Of a stretch of 64,000 bases of DNA, positions 42,423-53,899 are shown in pieces; within the stretch, counting starts at the first letter, position 1; each line of letters starts with the position of its first letter. This DNA comes from Entomortierella parvispora (Eukaryota > Mortierellomycota > Mortierellomycetes > Mortierellales > Mortierellaceae), in assembly GCA_963573315.1 (NCBI GenBank), contig OY752151.1, forward strand, positions 1,612,001 through 1,676,000, in the 5' to 3' direction. The position numbers were made by a program, and so were the translations under genes. The notes under the pieces were generated by a model. The model was given only the letters and a program-made list of their open reading frames with translations, had not been told where the DNA came from and made no database searches.

Positions 42423-42870
42423 TATGGAAGGTGGCTGGTTCCTGTTTGCTTGGTAGGGGGAAGAAGGAGTGGTTTGCTAGTGGGGGGGATGTTGGGGTAG
42501 TTGTTGGGGAAGGACGGCACAGCACAACAGGAGCAGGTGGAAAGGCGTGGGTGGGGGAGAAAGAGGGACGGTGAGAGGGAGACGAAGAAGAAGAAAAGGC
42601 AAAGGGGAGGAGGGCAAAGGGAGGAAGGAAAAGGAAGAGCAAGAAGAGAAGCAAGAGAGAGAAAGAGAGAAGAGACACGCCCCCCATCCATGTCCCTCAT
42701 ATTATCTTTCATCTTTGCCCTGTGTGTTCCTTCTCTCTTCTTTCTGTGTCACACAAAGGGGAACCTTGGCACCACGGGAAAGTGTCCTTTCTTTGTCTTT
42801 GCATGCATCTCTTTCTCATTCCTTCTTTCCTTCTTTCCTTCTCTCCATTCTGCATCTCCACATTCTCTCC
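42423..42870. other. Divergent promoter, RING ligase / ferroportin
   Basis: Purine-rich on the plus strand near the ligase start, pyrimidine-rich before the ferroportin start. Long open frames here are compositional. Confidence 0.5.
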
Positions 42871-45284
42871 ATGCCTCCATCCCCTTCTCCCTCCTCCTCT
42901 CCTTCCTCTTCCTCTTCCTCTTCCTCTCCCTCTTCTCCTCCACAGCCCCAGACTTCAGTACCTCGGCACGAGCAGTCCTTGCTCTCCAGGGACGCTGTGC
43001 ATGCCACTCGCTACTCCGCCAATCCCGTCGATCTCGCTGCATCCTCCGCGCACAGCAATAATGATCTCCCCATCCTCCTCCCCTCGCTCTCCCTCTATGC
43101 CGTCCATGCTCTCTGGTCAGTGCGATCTTTCCTCTCCCGTCCCCTATCTCCTCCCTCTCCCAGGCAAACGATCGAATAATGAAGCAAACAAAGCACTCAA
43201 TTGTCTTTTTGTTACATCCTCATCCAGCACTTTTGACGAGCGTCTTTACGAGTTTGCCTCTTACTTCTTCCTCATGGAGATCTTCAAGACAACACTCTTG
43301 CCAATGTCCCTCTACGGATTCTCTACCACCGTAGCCGGGATCCTGTTTAGCACAACCGTCGGATCCCTCGTCGACTCCACCCCTAGGCTCTCTGGTAACG
43401 GCAATGAATTAGTGGCAAAACAAAAAATAAGAGTCGATCCGGGCCCACCATCGGATATCCGATGTCCGATCCATATCTAAACCCGTGTAACAACATATCT
43501 TGATTCCTTGTTGTCATGTTAGCCGTCCAGTCATTTCTCTTTGTCCAAAAAGCAATGACGGTCCTTGGCTGTGTGACCTTTTGGATCCTGCTGACTTGGT
43601 TTGATCCGTCTCCACAGTCTGGTCCATACCCTCCAAACAACCAGACAAACCATCAGGATCTGCAGAAATTGGAAGCCGTACCTTCTATAGGTATCTACCA
43701 GGGATATTCTCTCTTTGCATTCCTGGTTCTTGCCAGTGGATTCTTGAAACTCTCTGCTCTGGGATGGTCCATTTCTATCGAGCGTGATTGGGTTGTTGCA
43801 TTGTGCCATTCTAATACTGAAAAACTGACACGTAAGTACTTTGGTCTAGAACCACAGACCAGCAACAGGTATTCACACAACATTCATTTTGAAAAAAAAA
43901 AAATGTTTGATAGATCTGAATGTCAACATGAAGAGAATCGACTTGGCATGCAAGCTGGTTTCACCTTTGGTCTTTGCAGGAATATTGACACAGTTGAGCA
44001 CTGGGGCGTGCAGTCTAGTGATGGCAGCATGGTGTATGGTCTCGTTCATGAGCGAGTTGCTTCTTGTGCGGCGAATCTGGTTTCAGTCACCGGTATTGTG
44101 GGCTCCTCGCTCGATCCATCAAGGGAAAGATCGTCAGCACCGGGAATCCGGCAGCGAAGAGGATATGGCGGATGGGGAGAGTGACGAAACATTGGCAAGA
44201 AAGAGGACACGATCTATTCTATCCAGTCGATCAAATAGCAGTGCGGCACATGAGGAACAACACCAAGAAGAAGTCAGGGGATTGCTGCAACCATCTACGG
44301 GAATTCAGACCAGAGTCGCACGTCAGCGCAGAGTTGACTTTCTGCATAGGATTTATCATTCATTTCGTGAATATTCTTTGCATGTCATTTTCCTGGGTAT
44401 GTTCAAGCAACGAAAAGTAGGGTGGTATCCTTGCGAGCGACTACTGGTACTAAGTTCCCTATCTTTATATTTGGTCCGCATATAGCGTCCATGTCCTATG
44501 CCATTATCTACATCAACATGATGAGGTATGCACTGAATGACGGGCTATATCTTTATTCCACAAAGTACCACGGGCACGCGAACTGACCCAATCGACCTGA
44601 TGTTATTATCTCCATTAGTGTCTCTGGAACTATGATTGGCTATCTTCAATGGCGAGGATTCTCGGCCGGATCAATTGCGCTGTTAAAGGGCATCTGTACC
44701 GTGGCGGAGCTGCTCGGGACGATCGCAATGCCTGTTTTGACGCGCTACCTAGGCCTTGTGCGAGCGGGAGCCTGGTGCATCTGGCTTGAAGTTTTGACCC
44801 TTACCCCGGTACTCTTTTCCATCTACTCTGACCGCCTCCCTGTACAGGCTCTTATCTTTGGTAAAACAAAGCGACTTTTTCTGACAGCAGCACAGTCCTT
44901 TCGCATCATAAGCTGACTACCTTGACACTTCTGATGTTTTTAGCCGGGATGGCTCTTTCGCGTGTTGGAGTGTGGTCTTTTGACTTGGTGATCACTCAAA
45001 CCATGCAAGAATATATTGACGCCGACCAGAACAATGCCGGATTGCTCAATGGGTGGCACTACTCCATGATGAACCTATTCGAGCTGGGCCAGTTCTTTTT
45101 GACGATGGTTTGGTCAGATCCCGAGTCTTATTTCATCCCTTGCACACTTTCTTTTGTATGTGTCGTCATTGGAGCAGCTGTGTATTCAGCTCATGTGGTC
45201 AAGATGAGAGGACATTTGTTCCACTACCAGAGGCTGGCGAACGCGACTTCTAATTGTCTACATGCGGATGAAGAAGAAGATTAG
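42871..45284 (+). CDS. Ferroportin (SLC40) iron exporter
   Basis: Major-facilitator-type Fe2+ exporter of the ferroportin family. Seven exons: 42871-43115, 43228-43394, 43523-43831, 43914-44396, 44486-44525, 44619-44860, 44944-45284, giving 608 residues. After a Ser/Pro-rich start come the first-helix signature SLYAVHAL...FDERLYEFASYFFL and LLPMSLYGFS. Family-defining NVNMKRIDLACKLVSPL follows, then a long hydrophilic loop, GYLQWRGFSAGSIALLKGI, and NGWHYSMMNLFELGQFFLTM, all as in SLC40A1. Exon 5 is only 40 nt. It could sit in plasma or vacuolar membrane; sequence does not say which. The start at 42871 precedes a plausible low-complexity N-terminus and could lie further in. Confidence 0.92.
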
Positions 45285-45724
45285 CGTTTATAACGAGCAA
45301 GATCCATTGTTTGACACGATACGCCCGTCATAGCTGCTTTGTTTTCGCAGACAATGACTTGCCTGTAGCTTGCACTTTGCCGCTAGACAGATAACACCAA
45401 GCGTGAAATCAGTCCATCTGTCATCCAGGCGGCGAACCTTTGGACCTTCTCCATTGCAAGCTCTCCCAAGTAATAAGAACTCAAAAGGTGGAGAGGAAAT
45501 GACCTTCTTCAAACGCTGGTTGCCTCCACAGGCACTGACTCGACCCTGATGACTCTCTGCTTGAGAGATCAAGATACCCAAAACGTCGACCCGAACTCAG
45601 CGAGACCTTGAATGGCGGTTCGTGAAAAAGCAAAGCAATCCTCAACATCACGAATAAAGCAAAACTGAGGAAATAGACTGCTGATATGGTACAGGTGGTT
45701 GTATTTTGTTTTTTCTTGTGTCTA
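45285..45724. other. Convergent 3' flanks, ferroportin and mitochondrial carrier
   Basis: An AATAAA at about 45653 could serve ferroportin. No gene seen. Confidence 0.45.
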
Positions 45725-47825
45725 TTACGACCGAGTCGGATTAAAGCTAGTGATCGAGGCCGTGGATATTGAAGGTGCGGTCGTCGTACTTAAATTGGCG
45801 GTGGTCGTAGAAGCAGCAGCAGCAGCAGAAGTGGCAGGGACGACAGTCATTGGCAAAGGGTCGTCTCCATGTCCTGACCAAGTCTTGACCTTGTCCATTA
45901 CCGCCTCATACACCAAAAAGTTCAACGAATGGATGGGCATGGCTCTATAACAGGTCACGCTCAATCCACGGTACAATCCCCGGATGCCCTCCCGTCCGAC
46001 AATATCCCTTGCACAGTCTATAGCGCTCGTGTACCGTGGGTGTGAGGACAAGACCTCTTTCTGGATCACGGATTTGACCAGATCGATCGGAAACACGACC
46101 AGCCACGAAAACACGCCACAGAGTCCTCCAGCAAAGAAGTGAACCATCGGTCCTGGTCCTTTCAGCTGCGGTGGCGGTACTGATGCTGATGATGATAGAG
46201 ACGACGATGTCGAGGCGGTTGTAGATGGCTGATGATGATGATGCGGTTTGATATGTTCAATGGTCTCAGACATGAGTCGCTTGATAGTTTCGTAACTCGA
46301 GAAATAGATACCGGTGCCGAGCATATCGCGTGCAATATGCAAGTTCACACCTTTGTAAAGACCTGTCCATCCCTTCTTTTGCACGATAGCCTTGGCAGTC
46401 TTCCAGCTCGACGCGCCAGCCTCCTCCTTCATCGTGGCTTGTTTCCCAAATTGAGAAATGGATCCATGCGAATGTCTTTCCAACGCCGCCACAGCTGCCG
46501 CCCCAGTCTTCTTTTCAGGCGCCAAGCCCTCTCTTAACAAAGCGTCTCCAGTTAAGGAGGTGATTTGAGCTTCCTTTTTTGCATGCATCGCCATCAATTT
46601 CTCGAGTTGACGTTGTAGCTTGACCAATTCCAGAGGACTGCTCATCATGGCCACCACCGTTCCTGCAACACTTCCAGAGATGAAGGTCAAGCCGATCAAG
46701 GACGGGATGGTGTGGCCTTGTAGAGACTCGCATTGACTCCGTACATTAGCCTTGGATCCTTCATAGACTGAAAACGAGATCGACTTGATGATGGATACGG
46801 TAATAAGTGGAGGGATCATGCCTGATTGGAAGGACAAAAAGAAATATTTAGTGAGATTGTGCGTCATAAAGGAGGTCCAGCAGGGTTGTTTGTGTGTCCT
46901 CCAAATCGGTCGTAGCGTCTGCTTAGTTCCATGTCTATCAGCATGACGAGCGAGGTGATTGTGCCGTGTCCTCGGGTCCAGTTTTCCATGAGAAGCGTCT
47001 ATCCAGTATCGTGGATCTAGCGGCGGCAAGGAACGAAAAGAAAAAAAATACCTCGAAAGAAGCCGCCCAGCCGTTCCTCGGCATAGGTCTTTCGCACACA
47101 GTCCATGATTGACTTGTAAGAGTGTGTCTGCATCCTCGTCTTGACAGAATCAAACTAATATTCAGAGACAGGCAATCGTCAGTTGTGGATTCTAAAAAAT
47201 TCCATCAATGCAACAAGTCAAATTCGCCCAGAAGCAGATCGGGATCCCGTGGTGTCCAAAAAAAAAAAAGGACGAGACGTGCTCCTCCAGTCTCTCGCGT
47301 TGCGTCAGGGTACGGTCTCCAGATCCATTTCCTTTCTTCTCTTTCGTGAAATCTGGAGACACTGGGTGGTGGATTTCCTGGCCCCACAATTGCTGCTTCT
47401 GTTGCTGCTCCACCGTTGCTCCCTTGCAGATCCCGAACATGTCTTTTTTTTTTCTCCGTTTTTTGTCATACCGGAAAGCCAGAGAGCACACTGCAGACAG
47501 CAGCACTTGACGCAGCCAAGACAGTCCTGTTTTCTAAAGAGAGGAAGAAAACCAGGACAAGGATGAGGACAAGGAAAGAAACAAACAGAGAGAGGAGAAG
47601 AGAGAGCAGAGAGAACACGCCAAGCAAGGAAGACGACGTACTCCAGGCCCATTCTTGGACTAGAGCATAGTCGTGGGGAGTGATCGCGAAGAGATGCGAC
47701 ACGGATGAGGCAGGGGATCCTGATCCGGGGATGGGTAATGACGCATCGGCTGTAGAGGTTGAGGTCTGTTGTGATGGAGGCCTTGATTCATTGATGGAGG
47801 GGGTTGATGAGGGTGCTGATGTCAT
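45725..47825 (-). CDS. Mitochondrial carrier family (SLC25) protein
   Basis: Inner-membrane solute carrier; the substrate is not assigned. Exons 47825-47642, 47533-47472, 47154-47052 and 46821-45725 give 481 residues against about 300 for most carriers. All three signature motifs are present: PFDSVK at the exon 2/3 junction, PLELVK and PIDLVK. Each is followed by the expected second-helix segment, such as YTSAIDCARDIVGREGIRGLYRG. The extra length is a Ser/Thr-rich N-terminus, an inserted basic/Ala-rich loop after the second signature (about 60 residues), a His/Ser-rich loop (PHHHHQPSTTAS) and a Ser/Thr-rich tail. Exon 2 (62 nt) was placed by its phase and its WAWKNRTVLAASSAAV helix. Confidence 0.88.
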
Positions 47826-48334
47826 TGTGGAATCAGCAGAGGAGTGAGAAAAGAAGGAACAGACGTAGGGGGATTGTGGGAGGTGGTGGAAAGGAACGCG
47901 ACCCGCTGCAGGGTGAGGTTGTTAGGGGTGTGGTTGTGTGGGAGGGTCGGTGCTTTTCCGTTAAGAGTGGGGAGGTGCAGAGAATGCAAGAGATGGCGAG
48001 GCGATCAACTGAATGGGTGTGGAGGACAAGAGGAAGGGAAAGGAAGGAAGGAGAGATAACGAACCCAAAAGAAAAAAAAAAGACCGCCGAGTGACCGTTG
48101 TGAGCACCAAAGCGATTAGATCGTGTTTCCTTTCTTTCTCTCGTGAGTCTTTCGTCGTGATAACTTCTCTCTTGTGAGTTTTTCGTGGTGCATGTCCGAT
48201 CAGGGGCAACATGATTGCACCAGAGTGCAGCTTTTCATTATTGATCTAGTCACGCTTGAGATCTGCTTTTCTTCTCCCTTCCTCTTCCTTTTTATTATAT
48301 TCTTCTTGGTCTCGTCGTTCTTGGCTCTTTGCTC
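47826..48334. other. Intergenic, carrier promoter and AP-3 beta 3' flank
   Basis: G-rich on the plus strand near 47860-47990. No gene seen. Confidence 0.45.
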
Positions 48335-51300
48335 TTAGCGTCGTCCGTTCGACCGTGTCGATTTCGGGGGCAGGATCGCCTCCTCTTCAGAGGAAGACAC
48401 TTCCTCCTCCTCTTCTTCCCCTTCCTCCTCCTCCTCCTCATCGTCGTCCTCTTCTGATTCCTCTTCTGACGATTCCTCTTCCTCATCACTGTCGGTCTCC
48501 TCCTCATCGGAATCTTCATCCTCACTATCCTCTTCGGAGGTGTCCGTCTCTTCCTCAGATGATTCCAGGAATTTGTCCAGCGTTTGTGCTCCTCTATAGG
48601 CTCCAGACTGTCCATCGTATGTGCGCGATCCAGTCGTGCTGCTGTTGTTGCTGCTGCTGTTCTGTTGACGGCTCTTAGCATACGCTGAATCACTTCCGAA
48701 TCCTGTGCGATCGTTCATATAGCCTGGAGCCTCCATGGTTGCTGCCAGTCTACGGACCGAGGGATCAGGCTGGACAGTAGGCCAGTCTGGCAAAGGCTCA
48801 TATCCAGACACACTCCTGTTCAACACCAATGACATGGAGCCAACCTTATATTGCTCGCGTCCTAAAAGCGCCATGACAAAAAATTACAGGGAAGATATGG
48901 TCAGCATGGGTCTGTGCTCAATTGATACCCAGCGGCTCGTTCCCAAGATTTCGAACATCACTATTCTTACCATGCGATGGGTTTTCTTGAATAGGAGCCT
49001 CCTTCTCGCTAAGTAGGATCTTGCGCACGTGTTCCGATAGATTCAATTCCTTGTCGCTGTATTCAAAGCCTCCACCCTGCAAAGATTCACTTTCGATCTC
49101 TGAGCCATTGTTGTTGTTGGCATCCAAAAGTCTGTTCTCATTCTCAGAACTGTCAAGCTCCACATTCTCTTGACCGGCCTTCTGTTGACCATAAACGAGT
49201 CCCTTGAGGAAACGAGCCCTGTCACGGACATTGTAGCTGAGATCATATCGGGCCATGTTGAGTACGTATTGGAATAAAAGGTTGATTGTCTTGGAAGAGG
49301 TGCCATCCTGCGCCACCAATTTTCCTCCTAGTGTCAAAATCTGGAGTTTGCTGCTTTCACTCTATATTTTTTTTTCAAAGAGGGGATGTTGTAAGTGCCT
49401 CGATCAGCCCGGTGGATTTCCTTGGTTCAGTTGGTATTTTTTTTTGGGGGGGGGGGGGGGGAGGGGGTTTACCTCAGAACAAAAGGACTTGGCTGCCTTA
49501 CGAAGCACATCAGGAGCCACCAAAGGCAACTGACTGCAAAACTGTCCAACGAGCCAAAAGATATTGGCTCTAGCCAAAGGTTCTGTGATCTCGTCCAGTG
49601 CTTTGGTCAGTTGGGTGATCATCACAACTGCATCCTGAGGACGTTGCTGCAGTAGACGGCGGATAGCGACAACCGATTCGGCGACAACAGGTTCTGTGAA
49701 GTGAATAAGGAAGAATAAAGTGATCGCCAAGGTCAATACTTTTCAAAAATAAAACAAAAAGAGCGCTGCATGGTACAAAGAAAAGGAAAAGAAAAAGAAA
49801 GATAAAACGGTATCTTACCAGACTTGTTGTACGACAGTTGAAGAAGTCCTCCGAGACAGCTTTCTGCCATTTCAGGTATATTGGAGGCACATCGACCGAT
49901 AGCCTGGATCGCCTGCGTTACAAAGTCCTTGTTGGAGCTCTTGACGTATTCCTGCAGTTCACGCAAAACAAATGTAATGTTGCCCTCGGTCGCGATCAGG
50001 GTCAAGATCTCCAGCTTCAAGTTGCGAATAAAGACGGGGTCGGTGGATCGGACAAAAAAGTGTTGGTAAAAAGGATCAAAGACGTAGGGACGTTGACTTG
50101 CAATCGCCACAATATTGCTTAAGACCACATATTGGATCTCCCTGTGTGTCCTCAGCAATCGAACAAGGGGTCGTCCAATCTTGTAAGCATCCTCTGCAGG
50201 AGCAAGATGGCTGTACAACTTGGCTACTGAAAGTACGACCTATTATTGAAATGAGGCATGTTAGTGAAAACACGCATTGATTAACATCCGTGTTGAGTGT
50301 AACGGTCATACTACTCACCTGACTGTTACGGCTTTGGAGTAAGGGAAGGGCACACTTGAGAAGGAATGCAAGATCAGGGTCCACTGCATGGTTGTCATCT
50401 TCTGACGTGTCTTCGCTATCGGTTGAGTGATGGGACACATCCGAGTCATCGTCAGAGTAGAAAGATTTCGCGACAGGCTTAGTCTTCTTAACGGGACGAG
50501 TCACCGGGGCAGCCGATCGTCCTTGTGGGTTGAGGAATTGCGTCCTATATGTCAATACTGCCTGTTAGTTTCCATCGAACGTAGACATGGTTTCGAGCCT
50601 GTTGACCACTTTGCAAGCATACCTCGAGTAACGCAACAGCAGGTCCAGTGCAGTGATCTGGCCCCACTCATCCATATCAACAAGCATCTTGCAGAGTTTC
50701 CTGAACTGAGGATGGATCATATCCAGACGGTCGGGACACACTTGGTTGAACGCCATAAGAACACTGCCAATGGTAAAAGTCGAGTTGTCACCCAACATAG
50801 TGGTGATGATATCCAGCAATGCGTCCTTTTGAGCAGGATCCAGCCTGTTGATAAAAGGTCAATTTACGAGGTTACGCTCTAGAGCAAAAGCTATTATCCA
50901 GCGGTTGATGGAACCATTTCACACCCATGCAACTTACTGGTAGCACTTGGGAATGGCATGGGCAGCAATCTTCCTGACGTAGGGCGAAAGATCCGTGACA
51001 CACTTTTTGATTCCCAGAATCACAATGGGACTGATCACAGGCACGCGAATTCCAGACATGACACGCAAGGCCATGGCGCGAATAAGCTGGTTCTTGTCGC
51101 TCAGATCCTTTTGAAACGTGTTGATCGACAAGAGTGCAAGATCCTGCTCCTGCTCAGCATATCGGAGGATATAGATGTAGACAAGCTTGCGCACCTCCAG
51201 ACTGTTGGACGCCACGTTCTTGACTACGTCGGGAAAGAACTCGGATACATCCCTGCCCTTGGAGATCATCTACTCGGACAAAAGTAAAAGGCGTCATCAG

Positions 51301-51741
51301 TTCCCTTGTCTATCAAAAGAGCATTTGTGTCCAAGGTTTTCTGTCCCTCGATCGCTGGTTGTGCCACGTTCAAACGGTAGGGGGGGATGATGTTCTCTTC
51401 TCGTACCGCAATCAAACGCTTCAACCCATCCAGCTTCTCCTTTTCGTATTTCGAGTCCAAGTTTTGACGGATTTCCCTACAAACACCAGAATGCAAAAGG
51501 TCAGAAAAGGTTTCTGGGCAAGTGGACATGAAAGGAAAGGGAAGAGTTCCAGGTCCTAGGGCATAGCAAAAAAGATGAAGAAATGGCTCTACCTCATCTT
51601 GTCCTCATTTGTCTCGAGAAAGTGGGCTTGGTTCTCGAATCGAAACTCGCGAGTGTTCTCTGCGATGCCATCCTGGACCTTTTTGGACAGCTTGACAGCA
51701 TTGGAAGTCAAGGACTTCAGATACGCGTCCACGTTGTACAT
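48335..51741 (-). CDS. APL6: AP-3 adaptor complex beta subunit
   Basis: Large subunit of the AP-3 coat that sorts cargo from Golgi or endosomes to the vacuole. Nine exons: 51741-51593, 51476-51407, 51269-50938, 50844-50623, 50544-50319, 50239-49819, 49693-49473, 49361-48971, 48861-48335, giving 852 residues. The adaptin HEAT solenoid includes [36 protein letters not shown] and [15 protein letters not shown], all beta-adaptin landmarks. The hinge is extremely acidic with Ser ([19 protein letters not shown] onwards, about 100 residues), the hallmark of beta-3 rather than beta-1 or beta-2. The protein ends soon after the hinge (KSTRSNGRR), so the C-terminal ear is absent or on an unseen exon. 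The intron between exons 7 and 8 contains a run of about 17 G on the plus strand. Confidence 0.92.
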
Positions 51742-52825
51742 TGTGTGTCGTCTCAGTTCTCCTTGTCGGGCTGCAGATGGGGGGGCTGTTCCTGTGAGTC
51801 CTTGCGGTATTACGGTGTTAGGGATAAGGAAGGGGAAGGAAAAGAGGAGGAAGAGAAGAAGAACAGGGAGGACAAAAGGTGACGCGGAAGAGCAGTGAAG
51901 AGAGAGGAAGAATGGATGGCTGAGGCAATCAGGGAAGAAGCGGTGGACAGCAGGCTGAACTTGGCGATGAGAGCCATGGGGAACAAAGATGGACGACAGG
52001 CGGAGAGACACTCCTCTGTGGGAAGGACACGTACAGTGGACACTCGTGTACGTATAAATCACACGTCCGGAGAAGAGCCACGTGACAGTAAAACCCCTTA
52101 AACACGGATTTGTTTTTGTTTTGCGTGCGATTGTAATTTTTTTTCTTTTCATAACCAAGTGTGCCGTCGTCTCTCTTTTGCTTCTTTCCCTTTCCCCTCC
52201 ACCACTTTTTACAGGTATGTGCTTGGATAGGCTTTGCTTTTTTTTTTTCTTCTTTTTTGGCCCTTCTTCGTCGCTTGTGCGACTCTCGCTCGCGCTCTAG
52301 CCCCCCATGCTTGCAGGAGTGCGAGCGTGTGTGTGTGTGTGCGTGTGTCGTGTGCGTATCTTTGTTTTTTTGCCTTCCTCCCTTCATCTGGATTTCGTCT
52401 TCCTCCCACCGACCCAAGGTGACTCAACAATCAGCATAATCTTGGCAACTCAAGCATACACGATTGGACAACTCAGAACGAACAGTACCCTGGACTCCTA
52501 AGGTGCAGGCGGACGTCCACAGCGGACTTCGGACAACTGCTTCTCCGAAAGAGTCTTCTTTTCCCATCCTCCTCATCGGACGGGTCTTGCAACGGATCTG
52601 ATCCTCTGCCAACATCCAGAAACGGTGTGGCAGATCAGTGAACAAGCAATCAACCTTGAAGAACCTCTCTCACACAACCCCGTGTCACGTTCCCAACCAC
52701 CCGTTCCTTTCGAACACATACACTGCAGTGCAGCGCAATGATGGCGATATACCCCGAGAAGAAGGATCTCTATTTGCCCCAAGAAACAGTTTGATTAACA
52801 GTTTATACCATTGATTATAGACAAA
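51742..52825. other. Divergent promoter, AP-3 beta / eIF5A, with likely 5'UTR intron
   Basis: A TATA-like box lies at 52053-52059. A probable donor ACAG|GTATGT near 52214 and an acceptor ATTATAG at 52814-52820, five bases before the eIF5A start, suggest a leader intron of about 600 bp. A (GT)n run lies at 52330-52350. No coding region. Confidence 0.55.
52053..52059 (+). promoter_or_regulatory. TATA-like box, probable eIF5A promoter
   Basis: TATAAAT about 160 bp before the inferred leader-intron donor. It points toward eIF5A; use is inferred. Confidence 0.4.
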
Positions 52826-53314
52826 ATGGCTGATAACCACGACGACGAGCAGCACAACGTTCAGTTCGAGGGTACCTCCTCCGGTGCTTCCACGACCTTC
52901 CCCATGCAGTGCTCTGCTCTCCGCAAGAACGGACACGTTGTCATCAAGGGCCGTCCCTGCAAGATCGTTGACATGTCTACCTCCAAGACCGGCAAGCACG
53001 GTCACGCCAAGGTCCACTTGGTCGCCATTGACATCTTCACCGGCAAGAAGCTCGAGGATTTGTCTCCCTCCACCCACAACATGGATGTCCCCAACATCTC
53101 CCGTATTGAGTACACTTTGCTCGACATTGATGATGACTACCTCAACTTGTTGACCGCTGACGGTGCCCCCAAGGATGACGTCAAGGTCCCCGAGGGTGAG
53201 ATCGGTGAGAAGATCCGCATTGACTTCGAGGAGGGCAAGGAGCTCCTCGTCACCGTCATCACCGCCATGGGTGAGGAGGCTGCCATCTCCTACAAGGAGG
53301 CCCCCAAGGCTTAA
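52826..53314 (+). CDS. Translation factor eIF5A
   Basis: Hypusinated factor that relieves ribosome stalling and aids termination. Single coding exon of 162 residues, normal for the family. The hypusine loop [12 protein letters not shown] is intact, with Lys57 the residue modified by deoxyhypusine synthase and hydroxylase. The C-terminal OB-fold ([20 protein letters not shown], then [16 protein letters not shown]) is complete. Codons are strongly biased to highly expressed forms. The start context ACAAAATGGC is favourable. The ATG follows an apparent leader-intron acceptor at 52814-52820, so the true transcript probably starts near 52.1 kb. Confidence 0.97.
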   Translation: MADNHDDEQHNVQFEGTSSGASTTFPMQCSALRKNGHVVIKGRPCKIVDMSTSKTGKHGHAKVHLVAIDIFTGKKLEDLSPSTHNMDVPNISRIEYTLLDIDDDYLNLLTADGAPKDDVKVPEGEIGEKIRIDFEEGKELLVTVITAMGEEAAISYKEAPKA

Positions 53315-53899
53315 ATGCTTGTTTGGGAGTAAAAAGTTTCGTATTAAAAATTTTTCAATATTTTTTTTCCGAGAGAAAGAAGTTCGACTTGCACCATTGC
53401 ATTTTTTTATCATAAAGCTTTTATTTCAATTAAAGTGCTTCTCTGCCGTTGTCCTTCAATGGCCCTACTCAATTCTCTCAGACGTAAAATTATTAAATTT
53501 TGTCAGGGGGGCTTTGTGCGACTCTCCATAAGTGCAAGGTTCAATTCATGTTGTGTTTTTTTTTATCAGGGGACAATTGAATCGGACCAATGTTCAAGAC
53601 TGTCCGAGCTGGTTTGTTCTACCATTGCTGACGCTACATCCACAGGGACACTGTTTGTCTTTTGGATTACTGTTGTCCCACACAGTCCATTGTTTTTTTC
53701 GCACTTCTGGCTTTGGTGGCGGATCGTTGAGCGTGAGAGATTCTCTTCCCTTTGTTGCACTTTTCGGAAACAGATGAGAAACTACCACTGTTACAGTAGT
53801 CTGTACTTTATTAACGGTTGGTCGGTTCATGCACAATTGCAGTTGCTGCCCAAAGGATTCTCGTCCACGAATAGTCGTGTTTCCTGTTGACTCTTAATG
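53315..53899. other. Convergent 3' flanks
   Basis: AT-rich 3' flank of eIF5A, then sequence up to the end of the NACHT gene. Open frames on both strands look non-coding. Confidence 0.45.

Noticed and set aside
41797..43179. Long plus-strand frames around the RING ligase start and ferroportin leader
   Set aside because: Antisense to verified exons or pure CT/GA composition upstream of the ferroportin exon 1.
51589..52158. Upstream extension of the AP-3 beta N-terminus (to 52158)
   Set aside because: Conserved beta-adaptin sequence begins at the [11 protein letters not shown] start (51741); the upstream part is Ser/Leu-rich leader.
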